64,000 nt of DNA from Corallococcus coralloides DSM 2259 (GTDB lineage: Bacteria; Myxococcota; Myxococcia; Myxococcales; Myxococcaceae): assembly GCF_000255295.1 (NCBI RefSeq), contig NC_017030.1, positions 8,778,328 through 8,842,327 of the forward strand, in the 5' to 3' direction. A program made the translations under genes and the position numbers. Positions 37,497 through 46,162 of the stretch are shown in pieces. The notes below the pieces were generated by a model. That model was not told the origin of the DNA. It saw nothing but the letters and a program-made list of their open reading frames with translations, and did not search any database. Every line of letters begins with the position of its first letter. The stretch's first letter is position 1.

Positions 37497-40400
37497 TCAT
37501 CCCTCCCAGGTCGCGAGCAGGTCGCGCACCCGCGCGTACTTCTGGAGCAGGGCTGCGCGGTGGGCGCTGAGCACCACCATGAATCCCACCACGAGCAGTC
37601 CCAGCATCGACAGGAACAGCGCGCCGATGCGGTGGTCGCGCATGCCGAAGCGCACCAGGTTGGCGGCCACCGCCGTCACCAGGAACGCCGAGCCCAGGTA
37701 CACATAGGAGCGGATCCGCAGCGCGATGCCCGCCCCCACGCCCACCAGGCAGAGGAACACGCACAGGAGCATCGCCTCGCCGTCGTTGAAGAGCAGCGGC
37801 TTCCACGCGCCCGCCACGTAGATGCCCGTCACCGCCAGGGCGCGCAGCTGCGCGTAGGCGTCCTGGGACAGGGACTTGCGGAAGACGCGCAGGAGCAGGA
37901 GCAGGGAGAGGCCCGCGGGGATGACGTAGTACTGCGGCTCGCCGGAGCCGGTGCCCAGCCACACGAGGTACAGCGCCGTGTTGAAGGCGGCGACGGACAT
38001 CGTCGACGCGGCGCCCCGCTGCTTCGTGAACGCCCCGAGCGCCGCGAAGTGCGCCGCGTAGCCCACGAGCAGCGCCACCGCGATGAACGGCTGGCTCCAC
38101 GGCACCGTCAACAGGCCCGCCAGAGGGAAGAGCCACGCGCCCACCACGGCGGGACGGCGGAAGGCCTTGAGGCCCGAGCCCTCGCGCCGCACGAAGAGGT
38201 ACAGGCCGATGAAGACCGCGCCGCCCATGATGGACACCAGGCTGTCCGCGGCGTCGGGCCTCGCGTTCAGGCCGATGAAGCGCACGCAGAAGTAGCCCAT
38301 CGCCACCGCCGCCTGCGCGAGCCACGCCGCGCCTTCGTCCTCCTCGCGTGCCGCGTGGCGAACCAGGGCGAACAGCAGGAACACCAGCCCGCCGCACGCC
38401 ACCCACGCCTCGCGCGCCGCGCCGCCCGGCATGCGCACCGACAGCACCGCGAACAGGACCTCCGTGAGGGCGATGATGGAGAACGCCCGCCCCATGCGCC
38501 CGCGCACCGCCTTGCCCGCCACCGACAGCACCAGCGTGGCGAGCAGCGCCGTCGCGGCGCCGAAGTACGGGAGGAGGAACTGCGCGCCCCGGCCCGTGGA
38601 GTGCGTCGCGCCGTAGTGCACGAGGAAGGCGTGCACTGCGAAGAGGGACGCCAGCCACCCCACCCACTCGCGGTCGCGGCGGCGCAGCACCACCACCCAC
38701 GCCGTGGCCCAACCGAAGAACACGCACAGCGGCATGCCCGGGTGCTTCAGCGAACGCAGGCCCGCGAGAGACAGCAGCGCCAGCATCGCGCCACCGTTGT
38801 GCAGCGCCGCGCCCACCTCCACGCCGCGCTTGTCCAGCGCGAAGCCGACGACGGCCAGCAGCAGGCCCGTGCCCGCCACCACCGCGGGCGCCCACAGCGG
38901 GGGCACGGCGGCGACCAGCACCAGGCCCAGCAGCGCCGTGGCGGCGTTCATCATCAGGCGCTCGCGCGTCACCATCAGCGTCAGCGACGCGGCGCCCGCG
39001 ACCAGCGCCACGGACAGGGGCAGCTCGCCCGGGCCCGCGTCCAACAGCCGCAGGCCCACGAGCAGCGCCACGGTGCCAGCGCCGCCGGCCCACAGCGGCT
39101 CGCTCCAGGTGCCCTCGATGCCGGGCGTCAGGCGCGCGGTGACGTTCGTCAGCGTGCGCTGCACGGCGCCGGACTGGCACAGCGCGGACAGCAGCGCGGA
39201 GGCCAGGCCCACCAGTGCGACGAGCACGGCGCCTTCCGGACGCCACATCCCCACCGGGAAGGCCTCCGTCTGGCCCAGCGGCGCGAGCGCGAACACCGCC
39301 ACCGCCGCCGTGAGCAGCCAGCGCTGCGACAGCAGGAACGCGGACACCAGCACCACCGCGCCCAGCACGGCCAGCGCGCCAGGAGTCGGCGACATCAGCG
39401 TGGACATCGCCGCGATCGCCAGGGCCGAAGCCGTGGCGCAGGTGCGCAGCGCCGCGTCACGCGGGCCGCGGAAGAAGGCGGCCAGGGCCTGAGGTGCGTG
39501 GTGATCCGCCAGCGCCAGGGCCAGCAACAGGCCGGTGGCCCAGGGCCGCGCCGCCGGGATGAACATCAGGATTCCGGACGCGGCGATGACTCGGACGGAA
39601 GGCAGCGGGCCCGTCATGGGCACCAGCGCGATGGCGCAGAAGAGGGCCGTGCGCTGGCTCAGCTCCTGTTCCGGGACCAGCAGCGCCAGTCCACCCAGGC
39701 ACGCGAGCGCCACCTGCATGCTCGTCGACAGCGCGTGGCGTGGGCCCTCCTCCCGCGAGCGCAGGAGCAGCGAGGCGGCGGCCGGCACGTGCTCCACGAC
39801 GCGCACCACCAGCAGCGGGAACAGCGGCAGCAGCGCGGTCCACCCGAAGGGAGGGTGCCAGGCCATCAGGGTCACCACGCCGTAGGGCACCATCAGCGCC
39901 GCGGCGAAGGGCCGGTGCAGCGAGCGCGTCCACAGCAGCGGCAGCAGCGCCGGACCGATGAGCGCCAGCTGCGTGGCGCCGCGAATCTCCGACAGCGCGT
40001 GCCCGTCCCACGACAGAGAGGCGTCCGCCAGCACCACCATCGCACCCAGCGTGGCGACGATGCGGAAGGACTCGCCACCCGCGGCGATGCGGCGCACCGC
40101 GGGCACGTCCTCCAGGAGGGCCAGGACGCTGAGGAACGTGGCGAGCCCCAAGAGGGCCAGCGGGCCGGACGTGTGCAGCGCGAAGACGGCCTCGATGGAG
40201 CCCAGCATCAGGCCCAGCGTCACGGGCAGCGCGCGGGCGGTGAAGAGCGCCGCCAGCGCCGCGCCCATCAGGAACAGGGTCTGGTCGCTGGAGCGGGCCA
40301 GGGCCACCGGCAACAGCGGCAGGATGAGCGCGAGGATGCCCGCGGTGGTGGTGCTCGCGCTCTTGCCCTTGCGCGCGGCGACGATGGAGCCCACGAGCGA

Positions 40401-43232
40401 TCCGGTGACGAGCAGCACCAGCGACAGCCCCGGCGACAGCCCCCACACCGCGTAGACGTGCGGCACGTCCGGCAGGAGCGCGAAGCCCACGAGCACGACC
40501 GCGAACGGCCGCACACCGGGGAAGCTGCGGGAGGCGACCGCCACCGTCGCGGCGGCGGTGACGAGCACGGGGCCCATGAAGGTCATGCTGACCAGCCCCC
40601 ACGGCACCGCGAGCCCCGCGTACAGGAGGCCCGGCACGCCGAAGCGCTTGAGCAGGCCGCCGCGCTCGCCCAGGAGCACCAGCACCAGCGAGCCGCCCAC
40701 CATCGCCGCGACCAGCGCCTGCGTGGAGTGGGCCGCTGCGAGCTTCGGCAGGATGGCGCCCGCGAGGAGGGCGCCGTAGGCCAGGTAGTTCTCGTCGCGC
40801 AGCCGGTACGCGGCCAGCAGGACGCCCGCGGCCCCCAGGGTCATGCCCACGACGGGCGCGGCGACGGAAGACGTGCCGAGCGCGAGGGCGAACCCGCACG
40901 TCGCGATGACGCCGGACACGGCGGAGATGAAGCGCCGCGTGCGCTCGTCCGTGAGCCGCCACGTGAGGCCCGCCAGGCCCAGGGCGATGACGCCGGACAC
41001 GACGGCCGCGGGGTCCACGCCGTAGACGCGGAAGGCGCTGAAGGGCAGCAGGCCGAAGAGCACCGAGCCCACGGCGGACAGCGGGAAGCGCTTGAACAGC
41101 AGGCCCGCGCCCAGGGACATCACGGCCAGGGCGAGCGTGGCGAAGAAGGAGGGCCGCGAGTCGGGCCCCAGGTGGGAGTAGATGACGAACGCGGGCGCGG
41201 CCCAGGTGGTGCAGCGCAGCAGCACGTCCGCGAGCCCCAGGGAGCGAGCGTCACCGGTGCGCTCGCCGCGCTTCTGGGCGAAGAACGCGAGCACCAGGCC
41301 CGCGAGCACGAACGGGACGGCCGTCAGCGCGCCGTACTGGATGGGCAGCGGCGCGGAGGGCGGGTAGCCCATGCGCGTCTTGATGGCATTGATGAGGAGC
41401 GTGAGCGCGTGCGGGATCAACTGCGCGCTGGACGCATAGCTGAAGTAGGCGCCGGCGTACGCCGGGTAGAGCCACGGCAAGCGGTTCAGGGGGCCGCGCG
41501 ACAGCGACACGAGCGTGCCGGTGAAGATGGCGGCGGTGAAGAAGAAGGCGGGCCTGGTGCCGACGATGGCGCCAGCGAGGCAGGCCACCTGGAGCGCGAT
41601 GGTGGCGACCGCGAGCGGATCCGCGGCGCGCTTCTCATCCAGCGTGCGGAAGCGCAGGCAGGTGGCGAGCAGGAACGCCGCGAAGGGCGCGTAGGTGCCA
41701 GGAGGAACGGAGGTCCCGGCGGCGCCCAGGGCCAGGTGCAACCGGATGGCGAACATCGCGGTGAGGAACAGGGGCGCGGCGAGCGCGAAGGTGAGCGCCC
41801 CCCCCTTTCGAGGGGTCTCGGTGGCCTTGCTCGACAGCAGGAAGAAGAGGATGCACGGCAGGGTGTTGAGCCACACCGCCGGGACGCCCACGCGCGCGGC
41901 CACGGGGGCCAGGCCCATGATGAGCGTGACGCCAACGAGGCCCAACTGGATGAACGGGCGCGAGGGCGCGTCGAAGGAGTCCACGGGCTTGCGGGCGAGC
42001 CACGCGGCGACGCCGGACCAGACGAAGAGGAGCGGCACGAGCAGCAAGGGACGCACGCCGTCGAGATGCAGCGCTTCACCAAAGCCCAGGGGCCCCAGCG
42101 CGACGCCGCCCAGCGGGGCCACGGCGGTTCCGATGAGGCCGAGGATGTGGCCCGGCTTGCGCAGGGACTCGCGGCGGGCGAGGTAGCCGCCCCACACGGA
42201 GAAGCCGACGGAGTAGCCCACGGTCATGAGGAAGACGGTGAGCGAGCGGGTGACGGACGTCATCCCGTCCCAGGACTCGAAGACGAAGTAGAGCGTGCCG
42301 GAGAGGATGAGGAACGCGCCGATGAACCACGCGATGCTCTCGTAGAGGAACGGCCGCCACACGCGGCTCCACGTCGAGGTCTGCTCGACGATGCGGGCGG
42401 TGCGGCTGTTCGGAGCGGGAGGCTCCACGAACGGTTCGCCCGGATTCGGAGGCAGCTGGCGAGCAGTCCGCTGTTCGTTGACGGCCCGCGCACGGGACTC
42501 AGCGGAGACACGGCCCGCGTTCAACCGGCGAGCCGCGGAGCCATCCGACAGGGAGGCGATGCCCAGGCACGCGATGAGGTCGAGCGAGTTGAAGTGGAAG
42601 GAAGCGCCCGTGGAACCAGGAGTCGCGGAGGCGGCGGCGGAAGCGTTCTCGGAGGCAACGGCGTCGGAGGCATTCGCGGCGTCGGTGACAGCGACGTGAG
42701 CGTCCGGAGCGACAGCGTTGGAAGCGGCGGAGGCAGCGTCGCTCGCGACGGCGGAATGAGCGACAGCAGCGTGAGCGGCGGAATCGCTCGTGACGGAGGC
42801 ATCGAAGCCAGCGGAGTGAGCAACGGAGGCGGAGACATCCGCGGCGACCTGCTCGACGGAAGCGACATCGGCGGCCGCATCCACGGCGGGAAGCGTCACG
42901 GGCCCGAGGGCGACGGCGCCCTCCCCCATCGTCGGAGGCGCTACGGCCTCGTTGCGAAGCTCGACGGGCGCGGACGGCAGCGCGTCGATGGGCGTCTCGG
43001 TGAGGACGGAGAGGAGGACGCGGGCCTGGCGCTCGTAGCGCTCGGTGAGTCGGCGGGCGACGTTGGGCGGCACGTCGTGGACGTCCCAGCGGCGCACCTC
43101 GTCCAGGAGGAAGTGGACATGCGCGAGCTCGGCCTCGATGGCGGAGCGGGCGCGGGCGGCGAGACGATTGCCACAGACGACGCACTGGGACGCGCTTCCC
43201 AGGCGTTCTTGTCGGCAGGCAGGACAGTACAT
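37497..43232 (-). CDS. giant multi-spanning membrane protein with N-terminal zinc ribbon (1911 residues)
   Basis: The N terminus reads MYCPACRQERLG then CVVCGNRL, a two-CxxC zinc ribbon. A helical segment and an Ala/Ser/Val/Asp low-complexity region (about 130-230) follow, and from about residue 300 there are some tens of hydrophobic helices to the end. The first helices (WRPFLYESIAWFIGAFLILSGTLYFV) resemble DUF2157/DUF2339-type membrane proteins, some of which are also very large. No catalytic motif was recognised. ATG 43232 is chosen because the zinc ribbon starts there with a purine-rich site (GAGGGGGAAG) upstream; the longer frame to 43352 is Cys/His/Pro-rich and implausible. Function unknown; association with cell-envelope genes is by position. 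Confidence 0.82.
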   Translation of the reverse strand: MYCPACRQERLGSASQCVVCGNRLAARARSAIEAELAHVHFLLDEVRRWDVHDVPPNVARRLTERYERQARVLLSVLTETPIDALPSAPVELRNEAVAPPTMGEGAVALGPVTLPAVDAAADVASVEQVAADVSASVAHSAGFDASVTSDSAAHAAVAHSAVASDAASAASNAVAPDAHVAVTDAANASDAVASENASAAASATPGSTGASFHFNSLDLIACLGIASLSDGSAARRLNAGRVSAESRARAVNEQRTARQLPPNPGEPFVEPPAPNSRTARIVEQTSTWSRVWRPFLYESIAWFIGAFLILSGTLYFVFESWDGMTSVTRSLTVFLMTVGYSVGFSVWGGYLARRESLRKPGHILGLIGTAVAPLGGVALGPLGFGEALHLDGVRPLLLVPLLFVWSGVAAWLARKPVDSFDAPSRPFIQLGLVGVTLIMGLAPVAARVGVPAVWLNTLPCILFFLLSSKATETPRKGGALTFALAAPLFLTAMFAIRLHLALGAAGTSVPPGTYAPFAAFLLATCLRFRTLDEKRAADPLAVATIALQVACLAGAIVGTRPAFFFTAAIFTGTLVSLSRGPLNRLPWLYPAYAGAYFSYASSAQLIPHALTLLINAIKTRMGYPPSAPLPIQYGALTAVPFVLAGLVLAFFAQKRGERTGDARSLGLADVLLRCTTWAAPAFVIYSHLGPDSRPSFFATLALAVMSLGAGLLFKRFPLSAVGSVLFGLLPFSAFRVYGVDPAAVVSGVIALGLAGLTWRLTDERTRRFISAVSGVIATCGFALALGTSSVAAPVVGMTLGAAGVLLAAYRLRDENYLAYGALLAGAILPKLAAAHSTQALVAAMVGGSLVLVLLGERGGLLKRFGVPGLLYAGLAVPWGLVSMTFMGPVLVTAAATVAVASRSFPGVRPFAVVLVGFALLPDVPHVYAVWGLSPGLSLVLLVTGSLVGSIVAARKGKSASTTTAGILALILPLLPVALARSSDQTLFLMGAALAALFTARALPVTLGLMLGSIEAVFALHTSGPLALLGLATFLSVLALLEDVPAVRRIAAGGESFRIVATLGAMVVLADASLSWDGHALSEIRGATQLALIGPALLPLLWTRSLHRPFAAALMVPYGVVTLMAWHPPFGWTALLPLFPLLVVRVVEHVPAAASLLLRSREEGPRHALSTSMQVALACLGGLALLVPEQELSQRTALFCAIALVPMTGPLPSVRVIAASGILMFIPAARPWATGLLLALALADHHAPQALAAFFRGPRDAALRTCATASALAIAAMSTLMSPTPGALAVLGAVVLVSAFLLSQRWLLTAAVAVFALAPLGQTEAFPVGMWRPEGAVLVALVGLASALLSALCQSGAVQRTLTNVTARLTPGIEGTWSEPLWAGGAGTVALLVGLRLLDAGPGELPLSVALVAGAASLTLMVTRERLMMNAATALLGLVLVAAVPPLWAPAVVAGTGLLLAVVGFALDKRGVEVGAALHNGGAMLALLSLAGLRSLKHPGMPLCVFFGWATAWVVVLRRRDREWVGWLASLFAVHAFLVHYGATHSTGRGAQFLLPYFGAATALLATLVLSVAGKAVRGRMGRAFSIIALTEVLFAVLSVRMPGGAAREAWVACGGLVFLLFALVRHAAREEDEGAAWLAQAAVAMGYFCVRFIGLNARPDAADSLVSIMGGAVFIGLYLFVRREGSGLKAFRRPAVVGAWLFPLAGLLTVPWSQPFIAVALLVGYAAHFAALGAFTKQRGAASTMSVAAFNTALYLVWLGTGSGEPQYYVIPAGLSLLLLLRVFRKSLSQDAYAQLRALAVTGIYVAGAWKPLLFNDGEAMLLCVFLCLVGVGAGIALRIRSYVYLGSAFLVTAVAANLVRFGMRDHRIGALFLSMLGLLVVGFMVVLSAHRAALLQKYARVRDLLATWEG

Positions 43233-43325
43233 GGAACTTCCCCCTCTACAACGACCGTGCCACGGAGAATGCCCTGGAATGGCGCGGGATTGAAATCCAC
43301 CGAGGTGCGTCGGGCGCGTGGCGGT

Positions 43326-43343
43326 TGTGCAGGGCGCTGCACA
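43326..43343. promoter_or_regulatory. inverted repeat in a divergent intergenic region
   Basis: TGTGCAG (43326-43332) and CTGCACA (43337-43343) are perfect 7-base arms around GGCG, followed closely by GTGCAC (43345-43350). It lies between the giant membrane-protein gene and the GNAT gene and is a candidate operator. Confidence 0.3.
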
Positions 43344-43398
43344 CGTGCACACCCGGCGCGGCTGGCCGGAGGGCGTGAGTCATGGGACCGTGGAGGTC

Positions 43399-43899
43399 AT
43401 GAGCACGGAACTGACGTTGAGGCCCATCGAGGCCCGGGACGACGCGGCGATGGCGGCGGTCATCCGCGCGGTGATGCCGGAGTTCGGAGCGGACGGTCCG
43501 GGGTTCGCGATCCACGACCCGGAGGTGAACGCGATGACCGCGGCCTACAGCCGGCCCCGGCACGTGTATTTCGTGGTGGAGCATGGGGGCCAGGTGGTGG
43601 GAGGCGCGGGCATCGCGCCGCTGGACGGAGGAGCACCGGACGTCTGCGAGCTGCGCAAGATGTACTTCCTGCCCACGGCCCGGGGCCACGGCATGGGTGA
43701 GCGCCTGCTGAGACACTGTCTGGAGTTCGCGCGAAGCGCCGGCTTCAAGCAGTGCTACCTGGAGACGCTCGCGGGCATGGATCAAGCCCAGAAGCTCTAC
43801 CGCAAGGTCGGCTTCGAACCGCTCTGCGCCCCCATGGGCCGCACCGGCCACTTCGGCTGCGACCGCTGGTACGCGATGAACCTGACCCCGCCCGCCTGA
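43399..43899 (+). CDS. GNAT-family N-acetyltransferase
   Basis: 166 residues with the GNAT core: LRPIEARDDAAMAAVI at the N terminus, ELRKMYFLPTARGHGMGERLL carrying the acetyl-CoA pyrophosphate loop (RGHGMG), and the C-terminal AQKLYRKVGF motif. The acceptor is unknown. ATG 43399 (MSTELTLRPIE) gives the family-typical N terminus, although GGAGG is only 2 bases away, so GTG 43390 remains possible. Endonuclease III follows 74 bases later with its own strong ribosome site. Confidence 0.87.
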   Translation: MSTELTLRPIEARDDAAMAAVIRAVMPEFGADGPGFAIHDPEVNAMTAAYSRPRHVYFVVEHGGQVVGGAGIAPLDGGAPDVCELRKMYFLPTARGHGMGERLLRHCLEFARSAGFKQCYLETLAGMDQAQKLYRKVGFEPLCAPMGRTGHFGCDRWYAMNLTPPA

Positions 43900-43973
43900 C
43901 CGCCCACCAGCCCGGCAAGTATGCCCGGCCAGTCACGTCCTCCGGACCCAACTTCCCAGGTCAGGAGGCCCGC

Positions 43974-44738
43974 ATGGCGGTCAAGAAGCAGTCCCGGTCC
44001 ACGACGACGACAGGTCCACGGCGGGCGCCGCGCTCCCAGAGCGCCCGCACCGTGCACGCGGCTCCGTCAGACACGGACAAGCTCCCCTTCGACACCGAAG
44101 AGGTCCTCCGCCGCGTGCGCCACGAGGTCCGCTCCTTCGCGGATGCCGCCATGTTCGAGCTCGCCGCCAAAGGCCATGGCTCCCTCTTCGAACAGCTCAT
44201 CGCGTGCATCCTCTCCATCCGCACGCTCGATGAAGTCAGCCTCCCCGCGTCCCTCCGGCTCCTCGGCCGAGCGCACACGCCCGAAGCCCTCGCGCGCCTC
44301 ACCCCCGCGGAGATCGACGCCCTCATCCGCCCCGTCACCTTCCACGAAGGCAAGGCCCACCAGGTCCACGCCATCGCCGTGCGCACGCGTGACGAGTTCA
44401 ACGGTCAGCTCCCCGCGGATCCGGACGTGCTCCAGTCGTTCAAGGGCGTGGGCCCCAAGTGCGCGCACCTGGCGCTCGGCATCGCCTGCGGCCACGAGGT
44501 CATCAGCGTGGACATCCATGTCCACCGCGTCACCAATCGCTGGGGCTACGTGAAGGCCTCCACTCCGGAGCGCACCCTCGCCGCGCTCGAAGCCGTGCTC
44601 CCCCGTCCCTACTGGGTGGAGCTCAACCGGCTCCTCGTCCCCTTCGGCAAGCACGTGTGCACCGGCACCCGCCCGAAGTGCTCCACCTGCCCCGTGCTCC
44701 CCTACTGCCGGCAGGAGGGCGTCACCTCCCACCGCTGA
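43974..44738 (+). CDS. nth: endonuclease III (DNA glycosylase/AP lyase)
   Basis: Base-excision-repair glycosylase for oxidised pyrimidines. The 254 residues include a basic, disordered 40-residue N-terminal extension, the helix-hairpin-helix LQSFKGVGPKCAHLAL with the catalytic Lys, VISVDIHVHRVTNRWG with the catalytic Asp, and a C-terminal 4Fe-4S site with the exact spacing C-x6-C-x2-C-x5-C (HVCTGTRPKCSTCPVLPYC). ATG 43974 has a perfect AGGAGG 5 bases upstream. The stop is 3 bases from the stop of the convergent phospholipase D gene. Confidence 0.94.
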   Translation: MAVKKQSRSTTTTGPRRAPRSQSARTVHAAPSDTDKLPFDTEEVLRRVRHEVRSFADAAMFELAAKGHGSLFEQLIACILSIRTLDEVSLPASLRLLGRAHTPEALARLTPAEIDALIRPVTFHEGKAHQVHAIAVRTRDEFNGQLPADPDVLQSFKGVGPKCAHLALGIACGHEVISVDIHVHRVTNRWGYVKASTPERTLAALEAVLPRPYWVELNRLLVPFGKHVCTGTRPKCSTCPVLPYCRQEGVTSHR

Positions 44739-44741
44739 CGA

Positions 44742-46010
44742 CTACCGGTCGTGCCCCGCCCACTGCGTGGCCCGCCTCGCGAACCTCCGCCACGGGTTCG
44801 TCCGGCCGCCGTTCTCCAGGGAAATCTCCTTCGAGTGCCGCACGTCCTTCTCCCAGCACGCCTCCAGCTTCGCGGCGATCTCCCGGTCCTCGAACACCAG
44901 CGAGCCCTCGCTCAACTTGTTGAGCGACAGCGAATCCAGGTTCGTGGAGCCCACGACGCACAGCCAGTCATCCACCAGCATCGTCTTCGAATGCAGCATC
45001 GCCGGCTGGTACTCCCAGATGCGCACCCCCGCCGCCAAGAGCCGCTCATACGTCGACCGCTGCGACGCTCGCACCACCGGCACGTCGTGGTTCGGTCCCG
45101 GCCCCATCACCCGCACGTCCACGCCCTGCCGGACCTTCACCTCCAGTTGCTCCAGGATGTCGTTGGGCGGCGTGAAGTACGCGTTGGCGATCCACAGCCG
45201 CTTCGTCGCCGCGGCCACCACCAGCCGCACCATCCGCTCCGCCTCGGTGATGCCCAGCCGCCCGGCGCTGTCGATGAACGCCGCGCACCCGCCTCCGTCC
45301 GCCTTCAGCTCCGGGAAGCACTCGCGCGGCAGGAACCCTCCGCCCGACTCAATCCAGTGCTTGGAGAACGTCACCTGGATGCGCCGCACCTCCGGTCCCT
45401 CCACGCGGATGTGCGTGTCGCGCCAGTTGTCCGGCTTGAGGCCGTCCCCCTCCCACACCTTCCAGATGCCGAAGCCGCCCGTGTACGCGATGCGCCCGTC
45501 CACCACGACGATCTTCTGGTGCGACCGGCTCAACAGCCGCCCCAGCACCTTGCCCGCCAGCAGCCGGTAGTAGTGCACCTCCACGCCCGCGTCCGTCAGG
45601 CGCTTTTCAATCTGCTGATCGAAGTCCTTGTCCCCGGTCGTCTCCTCACTGCCCACCGGATCCACCACCACGCGGCACTGCACGCCCGCGTGCGAGCGCT
45701 CAATCAGCGCCTCCACGAACCGGTCCGACAGCTCGCACGGCCGCCAGATGTAGACGAGCATGTGCACGCTGTGCTTCGCCGCGCGGATGTCCTCCAACAT
45801 CCGGTCGAAGACCTGGCTGTTCTCCAGCAGGTGCATCCGGTGCCCCGGTGTCAGCCCCACGCCCGTGGCCTGGTAGAGCGCGAACGAGAAGCCCTCGGGT
45901 CCGGGTGGTAGCTCGAACGGACCCTGCATCTCGTGCTTGCGCGTCTCGTCGCCGCCGTCGAACCCATGCGCCCCCGGCTGGGGCAGCAACTCGTCCGTAA
46001 GCTCGCTCAT
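44742..46010 (-). CDS. phospholipase D-family protein (cardiolipin synthase-like)
   Basis: 422 residues with two HKD catalytic motifs: SHQKIVVVDGRIAYTGG and LHSKTMLVDDWLCVVGSTNLD. This architecture catalyses phosphatidyl transfer, as in cardiolipin synthases ClsB/ClsC. There are no obvious N-terminal membrane helices, which fits the ClsB-like group. Substrates are inferred from family. ATG 46010 gives MSELTDELL. The gene is divergent from the acyl-CoA oxidase gene with a 152-base gap in which I saw no clear regulatory site. Confidence 0.9.
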   Translation of the reverse strand: MSELTDELLPQPGAHGFDGGDETRKHEMQGPFELPPGPEGFSFALYQATGVGLTPGHRMHLLENSQVFDRMLEDIRAAKHSVHMLVYIWRPCELSDRFVEALIERSHAGVQCRVVVDPVGSEETTGDKDFDQQIEKRLTDAGVEVHYYRLLAGKVLGRLLSRSHQKIVVVDGRIAYTGGFGIWKVWEGDGLKPDNWRDTHIRVEGPEVRRIQVTFSKHWIESGGGFLPRECFPELKADGGGCAAFIDSAGRLGITEAERMVRLVVAAATKRLWIANAYFTPPNDILEQLEVKVRQGVDVRVMGPGPNHDVPVVRASQRSTYERLLAAGVRIWEYQPAMLHSKTMLVDDWLCVVGSTNLDSLSLNKLSEGSLVFEDREIAAKLEACWEKDVRHSKEISLENGGRTNPWRRFARRATQWAGHDR

Positions 46011-46162
46011 GGTCCCAGCAACGTAGGGACGCCTGCCCTCCCCCGGGAGTCACCGCCCACCTCCCGCTCCGGCCGGTGAACAGGACCCCATTCCATCGTT
46101 GCCGGAGCCTTTTACCGTGGCGACACTGGCCTTCTTTCCGTTCCCTCGCCTGGAGAGTCCGC

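Noticed and set aside
37560..43700. 2046-codon open frame on the plus strand
   Set aside because: It is antisense to the 1911-residue membrane protein; the product is low-complexity His/Gln/Arg/Gly with no recognisable domain.
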